Below, piece after piece: positions 34,275 through 43,786 of a stretch of DNA of 64,000 nucleotides (within the stretch, counting starts at the first letter, position 1; every line of letters begins with the position of its first letter). A model generated the notes under the pieces. That model ran no database searches and was not told the origin of the DNA. It saw only the letters and a list, made by a program, of their open reading frames with translations. This DNA comes from Kiritimatiellia bacterium (lineage in GTDB: Bacteria; Verrucomicrobiota; Kiritimatiellia; CAIQIC01; JAGNIJ01): positions 1-64,000 of the forward strand of contig JAGNIJ010000016.1 of the NCBI GenBank assembly GCA_018001225.1, read 5' to 3'. A program made the position numbers and the translations under genes.

Positions 34275-35207
34275 ATGCATCTATCCTGGCGATCGGTTCT
34301 TCCCGGGCTGGCAGGCTTGCTGTGCGCCTTGTCCCTCGCCCGCGCCGCGATCCCCGAGTCGGCGTCGGGCGTCCTGATGGCCAATTACCTGCGGTACCTG
34401 CTCCTCGACCAGGTGGAGACGCAGGGCGCGGACATTATCGCGAACGCGCCGGCCGCCACGCGGGGCGGCCTGCAGAACGCGCTCGCCGGGTGGACCGGCG
34501 GGCTCCAGGAACAGATCCGCCGCGACCTGGAGGCCCGCCTGGGCGACAGCGCCCGGGAGCAGTTCGAGGGCTTCATTGACGCGTTCTCGCGCGCGGAGCA
34601 GGCCGGGGACATGGCCTACCTCCAGTCCCTCGGCGCGGACACCGGCTGGCCGGGCCCGCCCTCCTCCGACTTCGAGGCCTTCCGGATGTGGGGGCTCGGC
34701 CAGTGGCTGTCGGACGAGGTGGACAGCGGCGTCAGTCTCCTCGCGAACCTCGAGCGGAGCGCCGCGCCGCCGCCGGCCGCGGCCCCTCCCCAGCGGCGGT
34801 CGAATCCCCTGCGCGACGCGGAGGCCGAGGCCGCCCCGCTGGAATACGAGGCGCCCCCGGAGGGCGCGCCGCTGCAACGGTTCGGCGACCTGCGCGAGGA
34901 GCGCCGCCAGAAGGCCCTCGATCAGGCCCAGGCGGGCATGCAGCAGGTGGCCGCCGAGCGCGAGGCCTGGGAGCAGGAGTACGCCAGCGACGTCGCCGCC
35001 AAGGCGCAGGCCGAGGCCGAGGCGATGAAGAAGCAGGCCGAGCGGCTCGCCGCCACGGACCAGGAAGCCCTCGAGCAGGAGAAGAACAGCCTCAAGACCA
35101 AGCTCATCGGCGTCCTCGCCGGCGGCGTGGAGGCCGGCGTCGGCGGCTTCACGGGCGCCATCGGCACCCGCCTCGCCGACGAGGCCGTCAACGAGATCTT
35201 CAAGTAA
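34275..35207 (+). CDS. Exported coiled-coil protein of unknown function
   Basis: 310 aa, GGAGA site, signal peptide (M-H-L-S-W-R-S-V-L-P-G-L-A-G-L-L-C, cut near A-R-A-A). Residues about 25-160 are helical; a Pro/Ala linker (about 160-195) precedes a long charged helix rich in Gln, Glu and Lys (about 205-280), then a glycine-rich hydrophobic end (G-V-L-A-G-G-V-E-A-G-V-G-G-F-T-G). The end echoes the glycine-rich segments of giant proteins A and B, with which it shares the strand and neighbourhood. No known domain was recognised. Confidence 0.6.
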   Translation: MHLSWRSVLPGLAGLLCALSLARAAIPESASGVLMANYLRYLLLDQVETQGADIIANAPAATRGGLQNALAGWTGGLQEQIRRDLEARLGDSAREQFEGFIDAFSRAEQAGDMAYLQSLGADTGWPGPPSSDFEAFRMWGLGQWLSDEVDSGVSLLANLERSAAPPPAAAPPQRRSNPLRDAEAEAAPLEYEAPPEGAPLQRFGDLREERRQKALDQAQAGMQQVAAEREAWEQEYASDVAAKAQAEAEAMKKQAERLAATDQEALEQEKNSLKTKLIGVLAGGVEAGVGGFTGAIGTRLADEAVNEIFK

Positions 35208-35215
35208 AACTGGAG

Positions 35216-35235
35216 GCGGGGCGCCCCCGCCCCGC
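35216..35235. terminator. Bidirectional hairpin between convergent genes
   Basis: GCGGGGCG/CGCCCCGC with a CCCC loop, a perfect 8-bp stem, in the 32-nt gap between two convergent genes. Confidence 0.6.
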
Positions 35236-35239
35236 GGCT

Positions 35240-35635
35240 TCAGATTTCCAGCAGGCCCATGAACAGGGCGACCAGCAGGAACAGCAGCACCACGAACAAC
35301 CCGATGGTGTAGACCGGCAGCGGGCTGCCGTCCTTTTTGCGCCGGTCCATCTTGGAGAAATACGCCAGGACCGACAGCGCCAGCGAGAGCAGCAGCACGC
35401 CGAGGAAGGTCAGGAAGTTGAACCGCGCATGGGGCACCGGCCCCGCCCCCGGCGAGCCCGAGCCCCGCATTGCCGCCGGCCCGACCAGCGGCAGGATCAT
35501 GCACAGGAACAGGAACGACAGCCCCGCCGCGAGGGACAGGAGGTTCCCCACGATCGGCCGGGCGAAAAACGGCTCCGGCTCCGCGAGGACCGGCGCCCGT
35601 CCGTCCCTTTTCTGTTTGGCCGGCTGCTGCTTCAT
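35240..35635 (-). CDS. Small integral membrane protein
   Basis: 131 aa starting M-K-Q-Q-P-A-K-Q-K-R at 35635. A basic cytoplasmic N-terminus is followed by three predicted transmembrane helices (about residues 30-50, 72-94 and 107-129), the last reaching the C-terminus. The long open frame that continues upstream on the same strand is a shadow of the GH31 gene. No family was recognised and no neighbour suggests a role. Confidence 0.6.
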   Translation of the reverse strand: MKQQPAKQKRDGRAPVLAEPEPFFARPIVGNLLSLAAGLSFLFLCMILPLVGPAAMRGSGSPGAGPVPHARFNFLTFLGVLLLSLALSVLAYFSKMDRRKKDGSPLPVYTIGLFVVLLFLLVALFMGLLEI

Positions 35636-35695
35636 GGTGGCTTGGACAGTACCGGCGCCCCGCCGTTGAATCAAGCCGGAAGCATCGCCCCTGTA

Positions 35696-35716
35696 GCCGG
35701 GACCGGCGGTCCCGGC
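35696..35716. repeat. Perfect short hairpin, family G
   Basis: GCCGGGACC/GGTCCCGGC with a GGC loop; preceded by CTGTA as in the 19688-19723 element. It lies 18 nt past the end of the GH31 gene and can terminate it. Confidence 0.65.
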
Positions 35717-35733
35717 CACAGGATGGCGCGCGG

Positions 35734-37941
35734 TCAACCGTTCACGACCTCGTCCAGCGTGAACCGAACCGCCACGGCCTCGCGGCGGCTGGTGATCCGC
35801 GCCTCGGCAAACCGGGTCGGGGTCTTGACCGTCCCGGCGAGGCACTCGCCCGCGACGCGGCACCGGACCTTCTTCCACGGCCCCTTCCCGATCCGGACCT
35901 CGGCCGATTTCACGCGCGCGCCCTCCGGCAGGGCCGCGCGCAGCACGCAGTCGCGGCGCGCCGGCATGCCCGCGTACTTCCCGCGCGGCGCCGAAACGGC
36001 CAGCTCTATCGTCTTCCCGCCGCACCGGCCGCGCACCGCCGTCCGGGCGAACTCGCCCTTCTCGCATTTCCGGCTCTCGCCGTCGTCCTCGTACAGCTCG
36101 TACGACGAATCGGCGAGCGGGTCGGGGTAGTAATCGAAGTGGATCTCGCGCGGCGTGGCCGTGCCCAGCGCGGCCGGCGGAGGTTGGCAGGGGATGATCG
36201 CGCCCCGGCGCGCGTACGTCGGGATGCGATCGAGCGGGATCTCCACGTGCCCGTCCCGCAGGCCTGTCACGGCCTCGCCCGTCTCGAGCTCGCGCCAGGC
36301 GCCGGGCGGGAAATAGGCCCGCTTGCGGTACAGGCCGCTGTTCTTGTCCGCGGGCCCGTCCGCCGGAATCACCAGCAGGTCGCGGCCGATCAGGTACTGG
36401 TGCTTGCGGCCCAGCGCGCCGCCGTCGTTGTCGTTGTATTCCAGGTAGAGCGGACGGATCAGCGGCAGGCCCGTGTCGTGCGCCTCGCGCGACAGGGTGT
36501 AAAAATACGGCGCCAGGGCGTAGCGGATGCGCGCCTGCTTGCGAAAGATCGCCTTCGCGCGCGGGCTGAAGCCCCACGGCTCGCGCACGCCGTGGTGGCT
36601 GTGCGTGCGGAACACGGGGCTCATCGCGCCGAACTGCGACCAGCGAACGAAGAGCTCCTCTTCGATCTCCTGCCCGAAAAACCCGCCGATGTCGTGCGAC
36701 CAGTAGGCCGCCCCCAGGTTGCCGCTGCGCGCGGTGAACTCGACCTGGTGCTGCAGCACGCCCCACTCCGATGGCGTGTCCCCGGAGAACTGGACCGGGT
36801 ACCGATGCGAACCCACCCCGCCCCAGCGCGAGAGGATCAGGCCCCGCTTGCCCGTCCGCTCCTCGGCCAGCTCGTAGTACAGGCGGTTGGCCCAGAGCTG
36901 GCTGTCCGTGCCGTCGAACGGCGGCTTGATCCAGCCGTCCACCCACCAGAAATCCATGCCCTCGTCGAATCGCGGGCCCAGCAGGATGTCCTTCCAGGCC
37001 TGCACGGCGTCCTTGCGCGACCAGTCGCAGGCCCACTGGCCCTGGTGCGGCAGCGCCCCGAGCCGCCTCGCGACGGCGGGCAGGTGGCTGTCGTCCGCGG
37101 GCAGGCTGTCATAGTGGTCGTAGCCCGGGTGATCGTTCAGCGAGGTCCGCACGCCCAGCTTGTGCAGCGCCGCCAGCGCCTTCCGCGGGTTTGGGAAGAA
37201 TTTCGGGTTCCAGTCGTACCCGCCCCATCCGTGGCGCCAGTCGGTGTCGATGATCATCACGTCGATCGGGATGCCTTCCCGGCGGTATCGCTTCACGAGG
37301 TCGATGAATTCCTTGTCCGTGTAGGCGTACCAGCGCGAGTACCAGAAGCCGAACGTCCAGCGCGGAACCATCGGAACCTTGCCGAACACCGTCGTGAAAT
37401 CCTTCAGCGCGCCCTTGTAATCGTTCCCGTACGCGAAGAAGTAGCCGTCGAACTGCACCACGCTCCCGAGGCTCTCCGGCCAGTCGTGTTTCAGGCTCCA
37501 GTAGACCCGGTGGTCGTCCTGGACGAAGTGTCCACCGTCGGTGCTCAAGATGCCCTCGACCGGGAAATGCGCGGGCCCGCCGCACCACTTCCACTGGTCC
37601 AGGCAACGGGTCACCGTCCCGAGGTTGCCGCCGTCGCGCTGGCCCGGCGTCCAGGTCATCGGGTGCCCGACGTGGTTGCGGTGATGGATCTTCAGGTTCG
37701 CGGCCGAGAAGCACTGGCCGTCGTCGGTATAAACCAGCTCGAACTTCGGCGTCCGGAGCGTCAGCGTCTTGCCCTTCAGCGCCGTCTCGGCGGCCGCCGG
37801 CTTCGCGGGCTTGCGCCCGACCAGCAGCGACGGCCCCTCGGCGAACCGCCCGCCGTGGCTGTACTCCAGCCGTACACAGCCATCGGCATATACCGTGAAC
37901 CGCGCATTCCCCAGTACGACCGGACTTTGTTTCATCTTCAT
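35734..37941 (-). CDS. Glycoside hydrolase family 31 (alpha-glucosidase/alpha-xylosidase-like)
   Basis: A 735-aa retaining glycosidase with no signal peptide. An N-terminal beta-sandwich (about 1-190) is followed by the GH31 barrel starting near V-P-R-W-T-F-G-F-W-Y-S-R-W. The nucleophile is D335 in F-W-W-V-D-G-W and the acid/base is D388 in F-S-G-D-T-P-S-E-W. C-terminal beta domains contain Y-E-D-D-G-E-S. ATG 37941 was preferred over TTG 37962 because GGAAGG lies upstream at a usable distance; ATG 37935 is also possible. The W-V-D-G-W nucleophile loop differs from the common W-x-D-M-N-E, so sugar preference cannot be told. It is not next to other glycan-use genes. Confidence 0.9.
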   Translation of the reverse strand: MKMKQSPVVLGNARFTVYADGCVRLEYSHGGRFAEGPSLLVGRKPAKPAAAETALKGKTLTLRTPKFELVYTDDGQCFSAANLKIHHRNHVGHPMTWTPGQRDGGNLGTVTRCLDQWKWCGGPAHFPVEGILSTDGGHFVQDDHRVYWSLKHDWPESLGSVVQFDGYFFAYGNDYKGALKDFTTVFGKVPMVPRWTFGFWYSRWYAYTDKEFIDLVKRYRREGIPIDVMIIDTDWRHGWGGYDWNPKFFPNPRKALAALHKLGVRTSLNDHPGYDHYDSLPADDSHLPAVARRLGALPHQGQWACDWSRKDAVQAWKDILLGPRFDEGMDFWWVDGWIKPPFDGTDSQLWANRLYYELAEERTGKRGLILSRWGGVGSHRYPVQFSGDTPSEWGVLQHQVEFTARSGNLGAAYWSHDIGGFFGQEIEEELFVRWSQFGAMSPVFRTHSHHGVREPWGFSPRAKAIFRKQARIRYALAPYFYTLSREAHDTGLPLIRPLYLEYNDNDGGALGRKHQYLIGRDLLVIPADGPADKNSGLYRKRAYFPPGAWRELETGEAVTGLRDGHVEIPLDRIPTYARRGAIIPCQPPPAALGTATPREIHFDYYPDPLADSSYELYEDDGESRKCEKGEFARTAVRGRCGGKTIELAVSAPRGKYAGMPARRDCVLRAALPEGARVKSAEVRIGKGPWKKVRCRVAGECLAGTVKTPTRFAEARITSRREAVAVRFTLDEVVNG

Positions 37942-37994
37942 CAGGACAATCGCCTTCCGCAATTAAAGCGTTTTACTATTAGGAAATATTTGCG

Positions 37995-38022
37995 ATTATG
38001 CGCGGACGACTAGTGATTGCAA
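37995..38022 (-). promoter_or_regulatory. Promoter of the GH31 gene
   Basis: On the minus strand TTGCAA (38022-38017), 16-nt spacer, CATAAT (38000-37995), in a locally AT-rich stretch 53 nt before the start codon. Confidence 0.55.
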
Positions 38023-38036
38023 GCGGTATTTTCCGT

Positions 38037-38092
38037 CGGCGGAGCGACGGAACTACAGGACGGCAACTGTAGCTCCGGCGCTCTGTCGCCGG
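38037..38092. repeat. Intergenic inverted repeat, family B
   Basis: CGGCGGAGCGACGGAACTAC (38037-38056) pairs with GTAGCTCCGGCGCTCTGTCGCCGG (38069-38092), leaving a 3-nt bulge and a short loop. A second copy of the same design is at 62277-62352. Confidence 0.75.
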
Positions 38093-38110
38093 AGCCAACC
38101 GGCTCGCTCC

Positions 38111-38731
38111 CTATGGAAGCCTTCCTTCTGCCCGCCAGACCTGCCCCTCGTCCGCCGACCGGGAGCGCTCGATCCAGCGCGCGAGGGTCGGCTCGATGGC
38201 GACAATCGCCAGCGACTCGTCTTCCGGAGGCGACGCTTCCTCGGGTGCGATCCCTTCCTTCTCAAGAAACGAGCGTATGGCGGAGAGTTGCGTGCCGGGA
38301 GCGTTCTGGAATAGCTTCATGACGCGCCCCCGCTCCTCCCCCTGCAGGATCCGGGCCTGACCCGTCACCTGGAGGGAACGCACCTGGTCGAACTTCGGCG
38401 CCGGCTCCCACACGGTGTAGGCCACGGCAGGATTCCGCTCGATGTTCCGGATCTTGTTCGTGTCCGGCCTGGCCCGCACGTAGACCGTCAGCCCCTCGCT
38501 GAAATAGACGACCGGGCTGACGTGCGGTGCCGCGCTCCCGTCGGCTGTGGCCAGCGTCAGCATCCAGTGCCCCGCCAGCCAGTCGGTGATCTTCTGGGTC
38601 AACTCCTCGTCGGACAGCGGCGGCAGCGGCGGCTCGGTCCAAGACGCCCCCGACACGCCGTCGATGGATTCCCCGGCGACAGCCGGGAGGACCAGCGCCA
38701 CGCCCGCCAGCAGAACAAGCCACGCCTTCAT
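38111..38731 (-). CDS. Exported pyridoxamine-5'-phosphate-oxidase-fold protein
   Basis: 206 aa; ATG 38731 sits 5 nt after GGAGGG, preferred over the adjacent GTG. A signal peptide is clear (M-K-A-W-L-V-L-L-A-G-V-A-L-V-L-P-A-V-A-G). The mature domain is the split-barrel flavin-binding fold: M-L-T-L-A-T-A-D-G-S-A-A-P-H-V-S-P-V-V-Y-F, then D-T-N-K-I-R-N-I-E-R-N-P-A-V-A-Y and L-Q-V-T-G-Q-A-R-I. Relatives bind FMN, F420 or heme in the cytoplasm. Export of this fold is unusual. No partner redox gene is adjacent, so the cofactor and role are open. Confidence 0.78.
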   Translation of the reverse strand: MKAWLVLLAGVALVLPAVAGESIDGVSGASWTEPPLPPLSDEELTQKITDWLAGHWMLTLATADGSAAPHVSPVVYFSEGLTVYVRARPDTNKIRNIERNPAVAYTVWEPAPKFDQVRSLQVTGQARILQGEERGRVMKLFQNAPGTQLSAIRSFLEKEGIAPEEASPPEDESLAIVAIEPTLARWIERSRSADEGQVWRAEGRLP

Positions 38732-38789
38732 CACATCCCTCCGGGTTCGGATGTCAGGACGATGGAAGATACCCCGCTCCCGCGGGCTT

Positions 38790-41267
38790 TCAACTCGTGC
38801 CGGCGAGTTGGCCGAACTTGAGGGCGTCGGCTTCGGCGGTGACCTCGATGGCCTCGGAGCCGGCGAGGTGGCCGCTCAAGAGCTCCTCGGCCAGGGGATC
38901 CTCGAGGTATTTCTCCACGGCGCGGCGCATGGGCCGGGCGCCGAGCAGGGGATCGAAGCCCTTGCCGATGAGGAACTTCCGGGCCGGTTCGGAGAGGTGC
39001 AATTCGATGTTTTTCGCCGCGAGGCGCTTGCGAATCTTCGCGACCTCCAGGTCGAGGATCTGCTCCATGTCCTCGATCCCGAGCTGCCGGAAGACGATGA
39101 CTTCCTCGACGCGATTGAGCAGCTCGGGCCGGAAGACGCGCTTGGCCTCGTCGAGCATCTGCCTCTTCAACGCGTCGTAGTCCGCGGCGGCATCGGCGCG
39201 GCCGAAGCCCATCGCCCCCCCCTTGCGGACGAACTCGGACCCGAGGTTGGAGGTCATCAGCACGACCGTGTTGCGGAAGTCCACGCTGCGCCCGAGGCTG
39301 TCGGTCAGCTTGCCCTCCTCGAGAATCTGCAGGAGGATGTTCATCGTGTCCGGGTGCGCCTTCTCGATCTCGTCGAAGAGAACCACGCTGTACGGGCGGC
39401 GCCGTACCTTCTCGGTCAACTGCCCGCCCTCCTCGTAGCCGACATAGCCCGGCGGCGAGCCGACCATGCGCGAGACGTTGAACTTCTCCATGTACTCGGA
39501 CATGTCGATCTGGATCAGCGCGTCAGGGTCGTCGAACATGAACTCGGCCAGGGCCTTGGCGAGCAGGGTCTTGCCGACGCCGGTGGGGCCGAGCAGGATG
39601 AACGAGCCGATCGGCCGGCGGGGATCCTTCAACTCGGCGCGCGAGCGGCGCAGGGCCTTGGAGATCGCGGCCACCGCGGCGTCCTGCCCGATGACGGTCT
39701 TGCGGATGTTGGCCTCCATCTGGAGGAGCTTCTTGGACTCGAGGTCGGCCATCTTGGTCAGCGGCACGCCGGTCCACTTGGAGACAATGTGGCGGATATC
39801 CTCGGCGTTGACGGTGACGATCTTGCCGTCCTGCTCCTTGCGCCACGCCTCCATGGCCTTGTCGGTCTCCTCGCGGGCCTGGCGCTCCTGGTCGCGGAAG
39901 GCGGCGGCCTGCTCGTACTGCTGGAGCTTGATCGCCTCCTCCTTCTGCTTGCGGATCTCCTCGATCTTCTTCTCCTGCTCCTTGAGGTCGGGCGGCCGGG
40001 TCATGGCGGAGATGCGGCCGCGGGCGCCGGCCTCGTCCATGACGTCGATCGCCTTGTCCGGCAGGTAGCGGGCGGTCAGGTAGCGCGAGGACAGGTGGAC
40101 GGCCTCGACGATCGCCTCGTCGGTGATCTTCGCGTGGTGGTGCTCCTCGTAGCGCGGGCGCAGGCCGCGGAGGATCTCGACGGCCTCCTCGATCGTCGGC
40201 TCGCGCACGGTGATGGACTGGAAACGGCGCTCCAGGGCGGCGTCCTTCTCGATGAACTTCCGGTATTCCGCCAGGGTCGTCGCCCCGACGCACTGCAACT
40301 CGCCCCGGGAGAGCGCGGGCTTGATGATGTTGGAGGCGTCCATGGCGCCCTCCGCCGAGCCCGCCCCGACGATGCTGTGCAGCTCGTCGATGAAGAGGAT
40401 GATGTTCTTGTTCCGGCGGATTTCGTCCATGACGGCCTTGATCCGCTCCTCGAACTGGCCGCGGTACTTGGTGCCGGCGACCATCAGCGCCAGGTCGAGC
40501 GTGACCACCCGCTTGCCGCGCAGGAGCTCCGGCACGTCGCCGCGGACGATGGCCTGGGCCAGGCCCTCGACGATCGCGGTCTTGCCGACGCCCGCCTCGC
40601 CGAGCAGCACGGGGTTGTTCTTGGTCCGGCGGCACAGGATCTGGATCACGCGCTCGATCTCGTTCGCGCGGCCGATGACGGGGTCGAGCTGGCCCTTGTT
40701 CGCCAGGTCGGTCAGGTCGCGCCCGAACGTGCTCAACGCCGGGGTCTTGGAGTCCTTGGCGGGCGGCGGCTTGCCTTCCGGGCCGGGGCCGTCGGCCGGT
40801 TCGCCGGGCGGCGGCTCCAGGGAGGGGTCGTAGGCCGGGTCGAGCTCCTTCATCACCTCGACGCGCGCCTTCTCCAAGTCCACGTCGAGATTCTTCAGGA
40901 CGCGGGCGGCGACGCCTTCGCCCTCGCGGAGCAGGCCGAGCAGGAGGTGCTCCGTGCCGACGTAGGCGTGTTTCAGGGCGCGGGCCTCGCTGCCGGCGAG
41001 CGCGAGGACCTTCTTCATGCGGGGGGTGAAGGGTACGTTGCCGGCGGTCTTCGTCGCCGGGCCGACGCCGACGGACTTCTCGACCTCGAGGCGCACGGTC
41101 TCGAGGTCGATGCCCATCTTGCGCAGGACATTGACGGCCACACCCTGCCCCAGCGCGATCAGGCCGAGCAGGAGGTGCTCCGTGCCGACGTAGCCGTGGT
41201 TGAACCGGTCGGCCTCCTTGCGGGCCAACTGGATCACCTGTTGCGCTCTGGGCGTAAAATTGTTCAT
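38790..41267 (-). CDS. clpC: ATP-dependent Clp protease ATPase subunit ClpC
   Basis: An 825-aa Hsp100 unfoldase. [11 protein letters not shown] is the usual ClpC start. Two N-terminal repeats (about 2-145) are the substrate and phosphoarginine docking region; AAA+ module 1 has G-E-A-G-V-G-K-T (about 221-228) and F-I-D-E-L-H; a middle coiled-coil with a UVR-like stretch (about 420-455) distinguishes ClpC from ClpB and ClpA; AAA+ module 2 has G-P-T-G-V-G-K-T (about 559-566). It starts 10 nt after mcsB. With McsA and McsB it should recognise arginine-phosphorylated proteins and feed them to ClpP, which is not in the window. The Pro-rich insert at about 150-170 is longer than usual. Confidence 0.96.
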   Translation of the reverse strand: MNNFTPRAQQVIQLARKEADRFNHGYVGTEHLLLGLIALGQGVAVNVLRKMGIDLETVRLEVEKSVGVGPATKTAGNVPFTPRMKKVLALAGSEARALKHAYVGTEHLLLGLLREGEGVAARVLKNLDVDLEKARVEVMKELDPAYDPSLEPPPGEPADGPGPEGKPPPAKDSKTPALSTFGRDLTDLANKGQLDPVIGRANEIERVIQILCRRTKNNPVLLGEAGVGKTAIVEGLAQAIVRGDVPELLRGKRVVTLDLALMVAGTKYRGQFEERIKAVMDEIRRNKNIILFIDELHSIVGAGSAEGAMDASNIIKPALSRGELQCVGATTLAEYRKFIEKDAALERRFQSITVREPTIEEAVEILRGLRPRYEEHHHAKITDEAIVEAVHLSSRYLTARYLPDKAIDVMDEAGARGRISAMTRPPDLKEQEKKIEEIRKQKEEAIKLQQYEQAAAFRDQERQAREETDKAMEAWRKEQDGKIVTVNAEDIRHIVSKWTGVPLTKMADLESKKLLQMEANIRKTVIGQDAAVAAISKALRRSRAELKDPRRPIGSFILLGPTGVGKTLLAKALAEFMFDDPDALIQIDMSEYMEKFNVSRMVGSPPGYVGYEEGGQLTEKVRRRPYSVVLFDEIEKAHPDTMNILLQILEEGKLTDSLGRSVDFRNTVVLMTSNLGSEFVRKGGAMGFGRADAAADYDALKRQMLDEAKRVFRPELLNRVEEVIVFRQLGIEDMEQILDLEVAKIRKRLAAKNIELHLSEPARKFLIGKGFDPLLGARPMRRAVEKYLEDPLAEELLSGHLAGSEAIEVTAEADALKFGQLAGTS

Positions 41268-41277
41268 GTCCAATCGC

Positions 41278-42339
41278 CTATGCCGGCTTCAAGCCGCACT
41301 CCGCCAGGACCTGCCGCACCTGCTGCGCCCGGGCCACGTCCCGGTTGCGCGGCTTCAGCTTGCGCCCTTCCTTCTTCTGGAGGTGCGCGGGCTGCGTGAC
41401 GACGAGCAGCTCGTCCAGCGGCCGCCGGTCCTTGCATTTCAATATACCCATTTCCAGGCCCAATCGCAACCCGGACACCAGGTCCAGCGTTTCCTTGGAA
41501 GCCAGGATGTGCGCATTCTGGAGGATTCCGAGCGACCGCCCGACGTGGTCCCGCAGGATGGGCTCCTTGCGGTCCCGCAGCCGGGTCCGTGCGTTTTTCT
41601 CGTGCTCGACGATCTCCAGCACGATCTGCTCCAGGCTGTGAACGATCTCCCCCTCCTTCTCGCCGAGGGTGATCTGGTTGGACACCTGGAACATGTTGCC
41701 GACGGCCTCCGTGCCCTCGCCCCAGAGGCCGCGCACCGCCATGCCGATCTTGGTCACTCCCTTGATCACGGGGTTGATCTCGTTCATCAGGACCAGGCCG
41801 GGCACGTGGAGCATGACGCTGGCGCGCAGACCGGTGCCGACATTGGACGGGCAGGCGGTCAGGTAGCCGAGGCGGGGCGAAAAGGCATAGCGCACGCGGC
41901 TCCCGAGTTCGTCGTCCAACCGGCTCATGACCTCCCAGGCCTCGCGGATATCGAGCCCGGGCCGGATGACCTGCATCCGGAGGTGGTCCTCCTCGTTGAC
42001 CATCACGGCCACGCGCTCGTCGGGCGTGCCGACCAGCCCGCTGCCGCGACCCTTGCCCGCCTGCTCGCGGCTGATCAGGTGCCGCTCGAACAAAATCTGC
42101 CGGTCCAACTCGTCCAGCTCCTCCATCCCCAGGGCGTAGGATCCGGCGAGGGTCGGCGCGGCCTGCAGGATAGCCCGCAGGGATTGCCAGATCTTCTCGC
42201 ACTCCTCCTCGCCCGCCCAGCCGGGGAAGGCCGCCTCCTGCAGGTTTCGCGCCAGCCGGATCCGGCTGCTGACCACGGCGCCGGAGTCCCCGGCGGCCAG
42301 CCAGGCGGCCGGGCGGCCGATGAGATCGCCCACATTCAC
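41278..42339 (-). CDS. mcsB: Protein-arginine kinase
   Basis: A 353-aa guanido-phosphotransferase-type kinase. The GTG start at 42339 overlaps the mcsA stop by 4 nt and gives V-N-V-G-D-L, then S-S-R-I-R-L-A-R-N, the nucleotide-binding arginine block. C163 in T-A-C-P-S-N-V-G-T-G is the conserved catalytic cysteine. The end (R-P-L-D-E-L-L-V-V-T-Q-P-A-H-L-Q) matches the family's phosphoarginine-binding region. It marks damaged proteins with phosphoarginine as a degradation tag read by ClpC. Complete and of normal length. Confidence 0.96.
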   Translation of the reverse strand: MNVGDLIGRPAAWLAAGDSGAVVSSRIRLARNLQEAAFPGWAGEEECEKIWQSLRAILQAAPTLAGSYALGMEELDELDRQILFERHLISREQAGKGRGSGLVGTPDERVAVMVNEEDHLRMQVIRPGLDIREAWEVMSRLDDELGSRVRYAFSPRLGYLTACPSNVGTGLRASVMLHVPGLVLMNEINPVIKGVTKIGMAVRGLWGEGTEAVGNMFQVSNQITLGEKEGEIVHSLEQIVLEIVEHEKNARTRLRDRKEPILRDHVGRSLGILQNAHILASKETLDLVSGLRLGLEMGILKCKDRRPLDELLVVTQPAHLQKKEGRKLKPRNRDVARAQQVRQVLAECGLKPA

Positions 42340-42854
42340 GGGCTCCCCCCGCCGGGCGGCGCGGCCCGCGCGGCCTGGATGAGATCCCGGAGCCGCGCGG
42401 CCTCCTCGTAGCGTTCCCCGGCCACGGCCTCTTCCAGCGCCTTCTGCAGCGCGGCCAGGCCGGAGTCGCCGGCCGGGGCCGGCGCGGCCCCGGCCGTTCC
42501 GGGGGCCTTGCCGACGTGCTGTTCGCTCCGGTGCATGCCCTTGATCAGCGGGCCGAGCTCGCCGGCGAACGCGTCGTAGCAGTCCGGGCAGCCCAGGCGG
42601 CCGGTCTTCTTGAAATCCGAGGGCCGCATGTGGCAGCGCGGGCATGCGTGCTCGCCGGCGGCCGGGCGCTTGCTCTCCGGCTCGATCGCCTTGCCCAGGC
42701 CCATCAGCAGGTCGGAGATGGAGACCGGGCCGTGGACGTCGAGCCCCTTCTGCGCGGCGCACTCCTCGCAGAGGTGGACCTTCTTGACGGAATCGTCCAC
42801 CACCTGCGTCAGGTGCACCGTCGCCTCATGCTGTTTGCAGGATTCGCAGAGCAC
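42336..42854 (-). CDS. mcsA: McsB activator with UVR motif
   Basis: A 172-aa protein, GTG start after GAGGG. Four zinc-binding pairs, C-E-S-C, C-E-E-C, C-P-R-C and C-P-D-C, and a C-terminal UVR motif (L-Q-K-A-L-E-E-A-V-A-G-E-R-Y-E-E-A-A-R-L-R-D) are all as in McsA. It activates the McsB kinase. No ctsR precedes it; the gene upstream is ilvE, 17 nt away, which is not the usual Firmicutes order. Confidence 0.95.
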   Translation of the reverse strand: MLCESCKQHEATVHLTQVVDDSVKKVHLCEECAAQKGLDVHGPVSISDLLMGLGKAIEPESKRPAAGEHACPRCHMRPSDFKKTGRLGCPDCYDAFAGELGPLIKGMHRSEQHVGKAPGTAGAAPAPAGDSGLAALQKALEEAVAGERYEEAARLRDLIQAARAAPPGGGSP

Positions 42855-42871
42855 GGCCGTCCCTCCCGGCG

Positions 42872-43741
42872 TCAGGCGATCGGGGTTCCCGACCGCTGGG
42901 CGTAGGCGTGGAAATGCTTCGCCAGTTTCCGGGTCACGGGTCCCGGCCGGCCGTTTCCGATCACGCGCTGGTCCACGTTCACGACGCTGATGATCTCCGC
43001 GGCGGTGCCGGTCAGGAACACCTCGTCGGCGGTGTAGAGGTCGTAGCGCGTCATCACGTTCTCGTTCACGGTCAGCCCGTGCTCGGGCGCGAGTTCCATG
43101 ACCACGGCGCGGGTGATGCCCTCCAGCGAGCCGCACCACGGGGGCGGCGTGAGCAGCGTCTTGCCGCGCAGCGCGAACACGTTGTCGCCGGACGCCTCGG
43201 CCACGTAGCCCTGCGGGTTGAGCATGATGCACTCCATCACGCCGGCGTTCATGGCCTCGATCTTGGCGAGCACGTTGTTGAGGTAGTTCAGGCTCTTGAT
43301 GCGCGGGTTGACCGCCTCGGCCTGGTTGCGCATCGTGCCCACGGTGATGATGGACAGCCCGGTTTCGTAGAGCTTCTTGGGATAGAGCTGGATCCCGCCC
43401 GCGATGATGATCACCTGCGGCTGCTTGCAGTTGAACGGATTGAGGCCCAGCGTGCCCACGCCGCGGGTCACCACGAGCCGGATGTAGCCGTCCCGCACGC
43501 CGTTGGCCCTGCAGGTCTTCACCACGGCGCGCGCCAGGGCGTCCTTCGCCATCGGGATGACCAGCGCGATCGCCTTGGCGCTGCGGTACAGGCGGTCGAG
43601 GTGCTCGTCGAGCTTGAACACGCGCCCGTTGTACGCGCGGATGCCCTCGAACACGCCGTCGCCGTAGAGCAGCCCGTGGTCGAACACCGACACCATGGCC
43701 CGCGACTCGTCCACCAGCCTGCCGTTCAGAAAGATCTTCAT
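42872..43741 (-). CDS. ilvE: Branched-chain amino acid aminotransferase (fold type IV)
   Basis: A 289-aa PLP enzyme, GGAGAA ribosome site. It interconverts valine, leucine and isoleucine with their 2-oxo acids using glutamate. Visible: V-S-V-F-D-H-G-L-L-Y-G-D-G-V-F-E-G-I-R, the Schiff-base lysine K149 in R-I-K-S-L-N-Y-L-N, E-A-S-G-D-N-V-F and the T-G-T-A-A-E-I phosphate loop. Related D-amino-acid transaminases share this fold, so specificity is inferred. It leads the ilvE-mcsA-mcsB-clpC run, and its promoter overlaps the end of lolD. Confidence 0.9.
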   Translation of the reverse strand: MKIFLNGRLVDESRAMVSVFDHGLLYGDGVFEGIRAYNGRVFKLDEHLDRLYRSAKAIALVIPMAKDALARAVVKTCRANGVRDGYIRLVVTRGVGTLGLNPFNCKQPQVIIIAGGIQLYPKKLYETGLSIITVGTMRNQAEAVNPRIKSLNYLNNVLAKIEAMNAGVMECIMLNPQGYVAEASGDNVFALRGKTLLTPPPWCGSLEGITRAVVMELAPEHGLTVNENVMTRYDLYTADEVFLTGTAAEIISVVNVDQRVIGNGRPGPVTRKLAKHFHAYAQRSGTPIA

Positions 43742-43766
43742 AGCCGCCGTTCTCCAATGGCGGGGG

Positions 43767-43786
43767 ACTCTAGCACACCGGCGGGG

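Noticed and set aside
42340..42762. N-terminal extension of McsB
   Set aside because: It overlaps mcsA out of frame and has no similarity to the family; GTG 42339 gives the normal McsB start.
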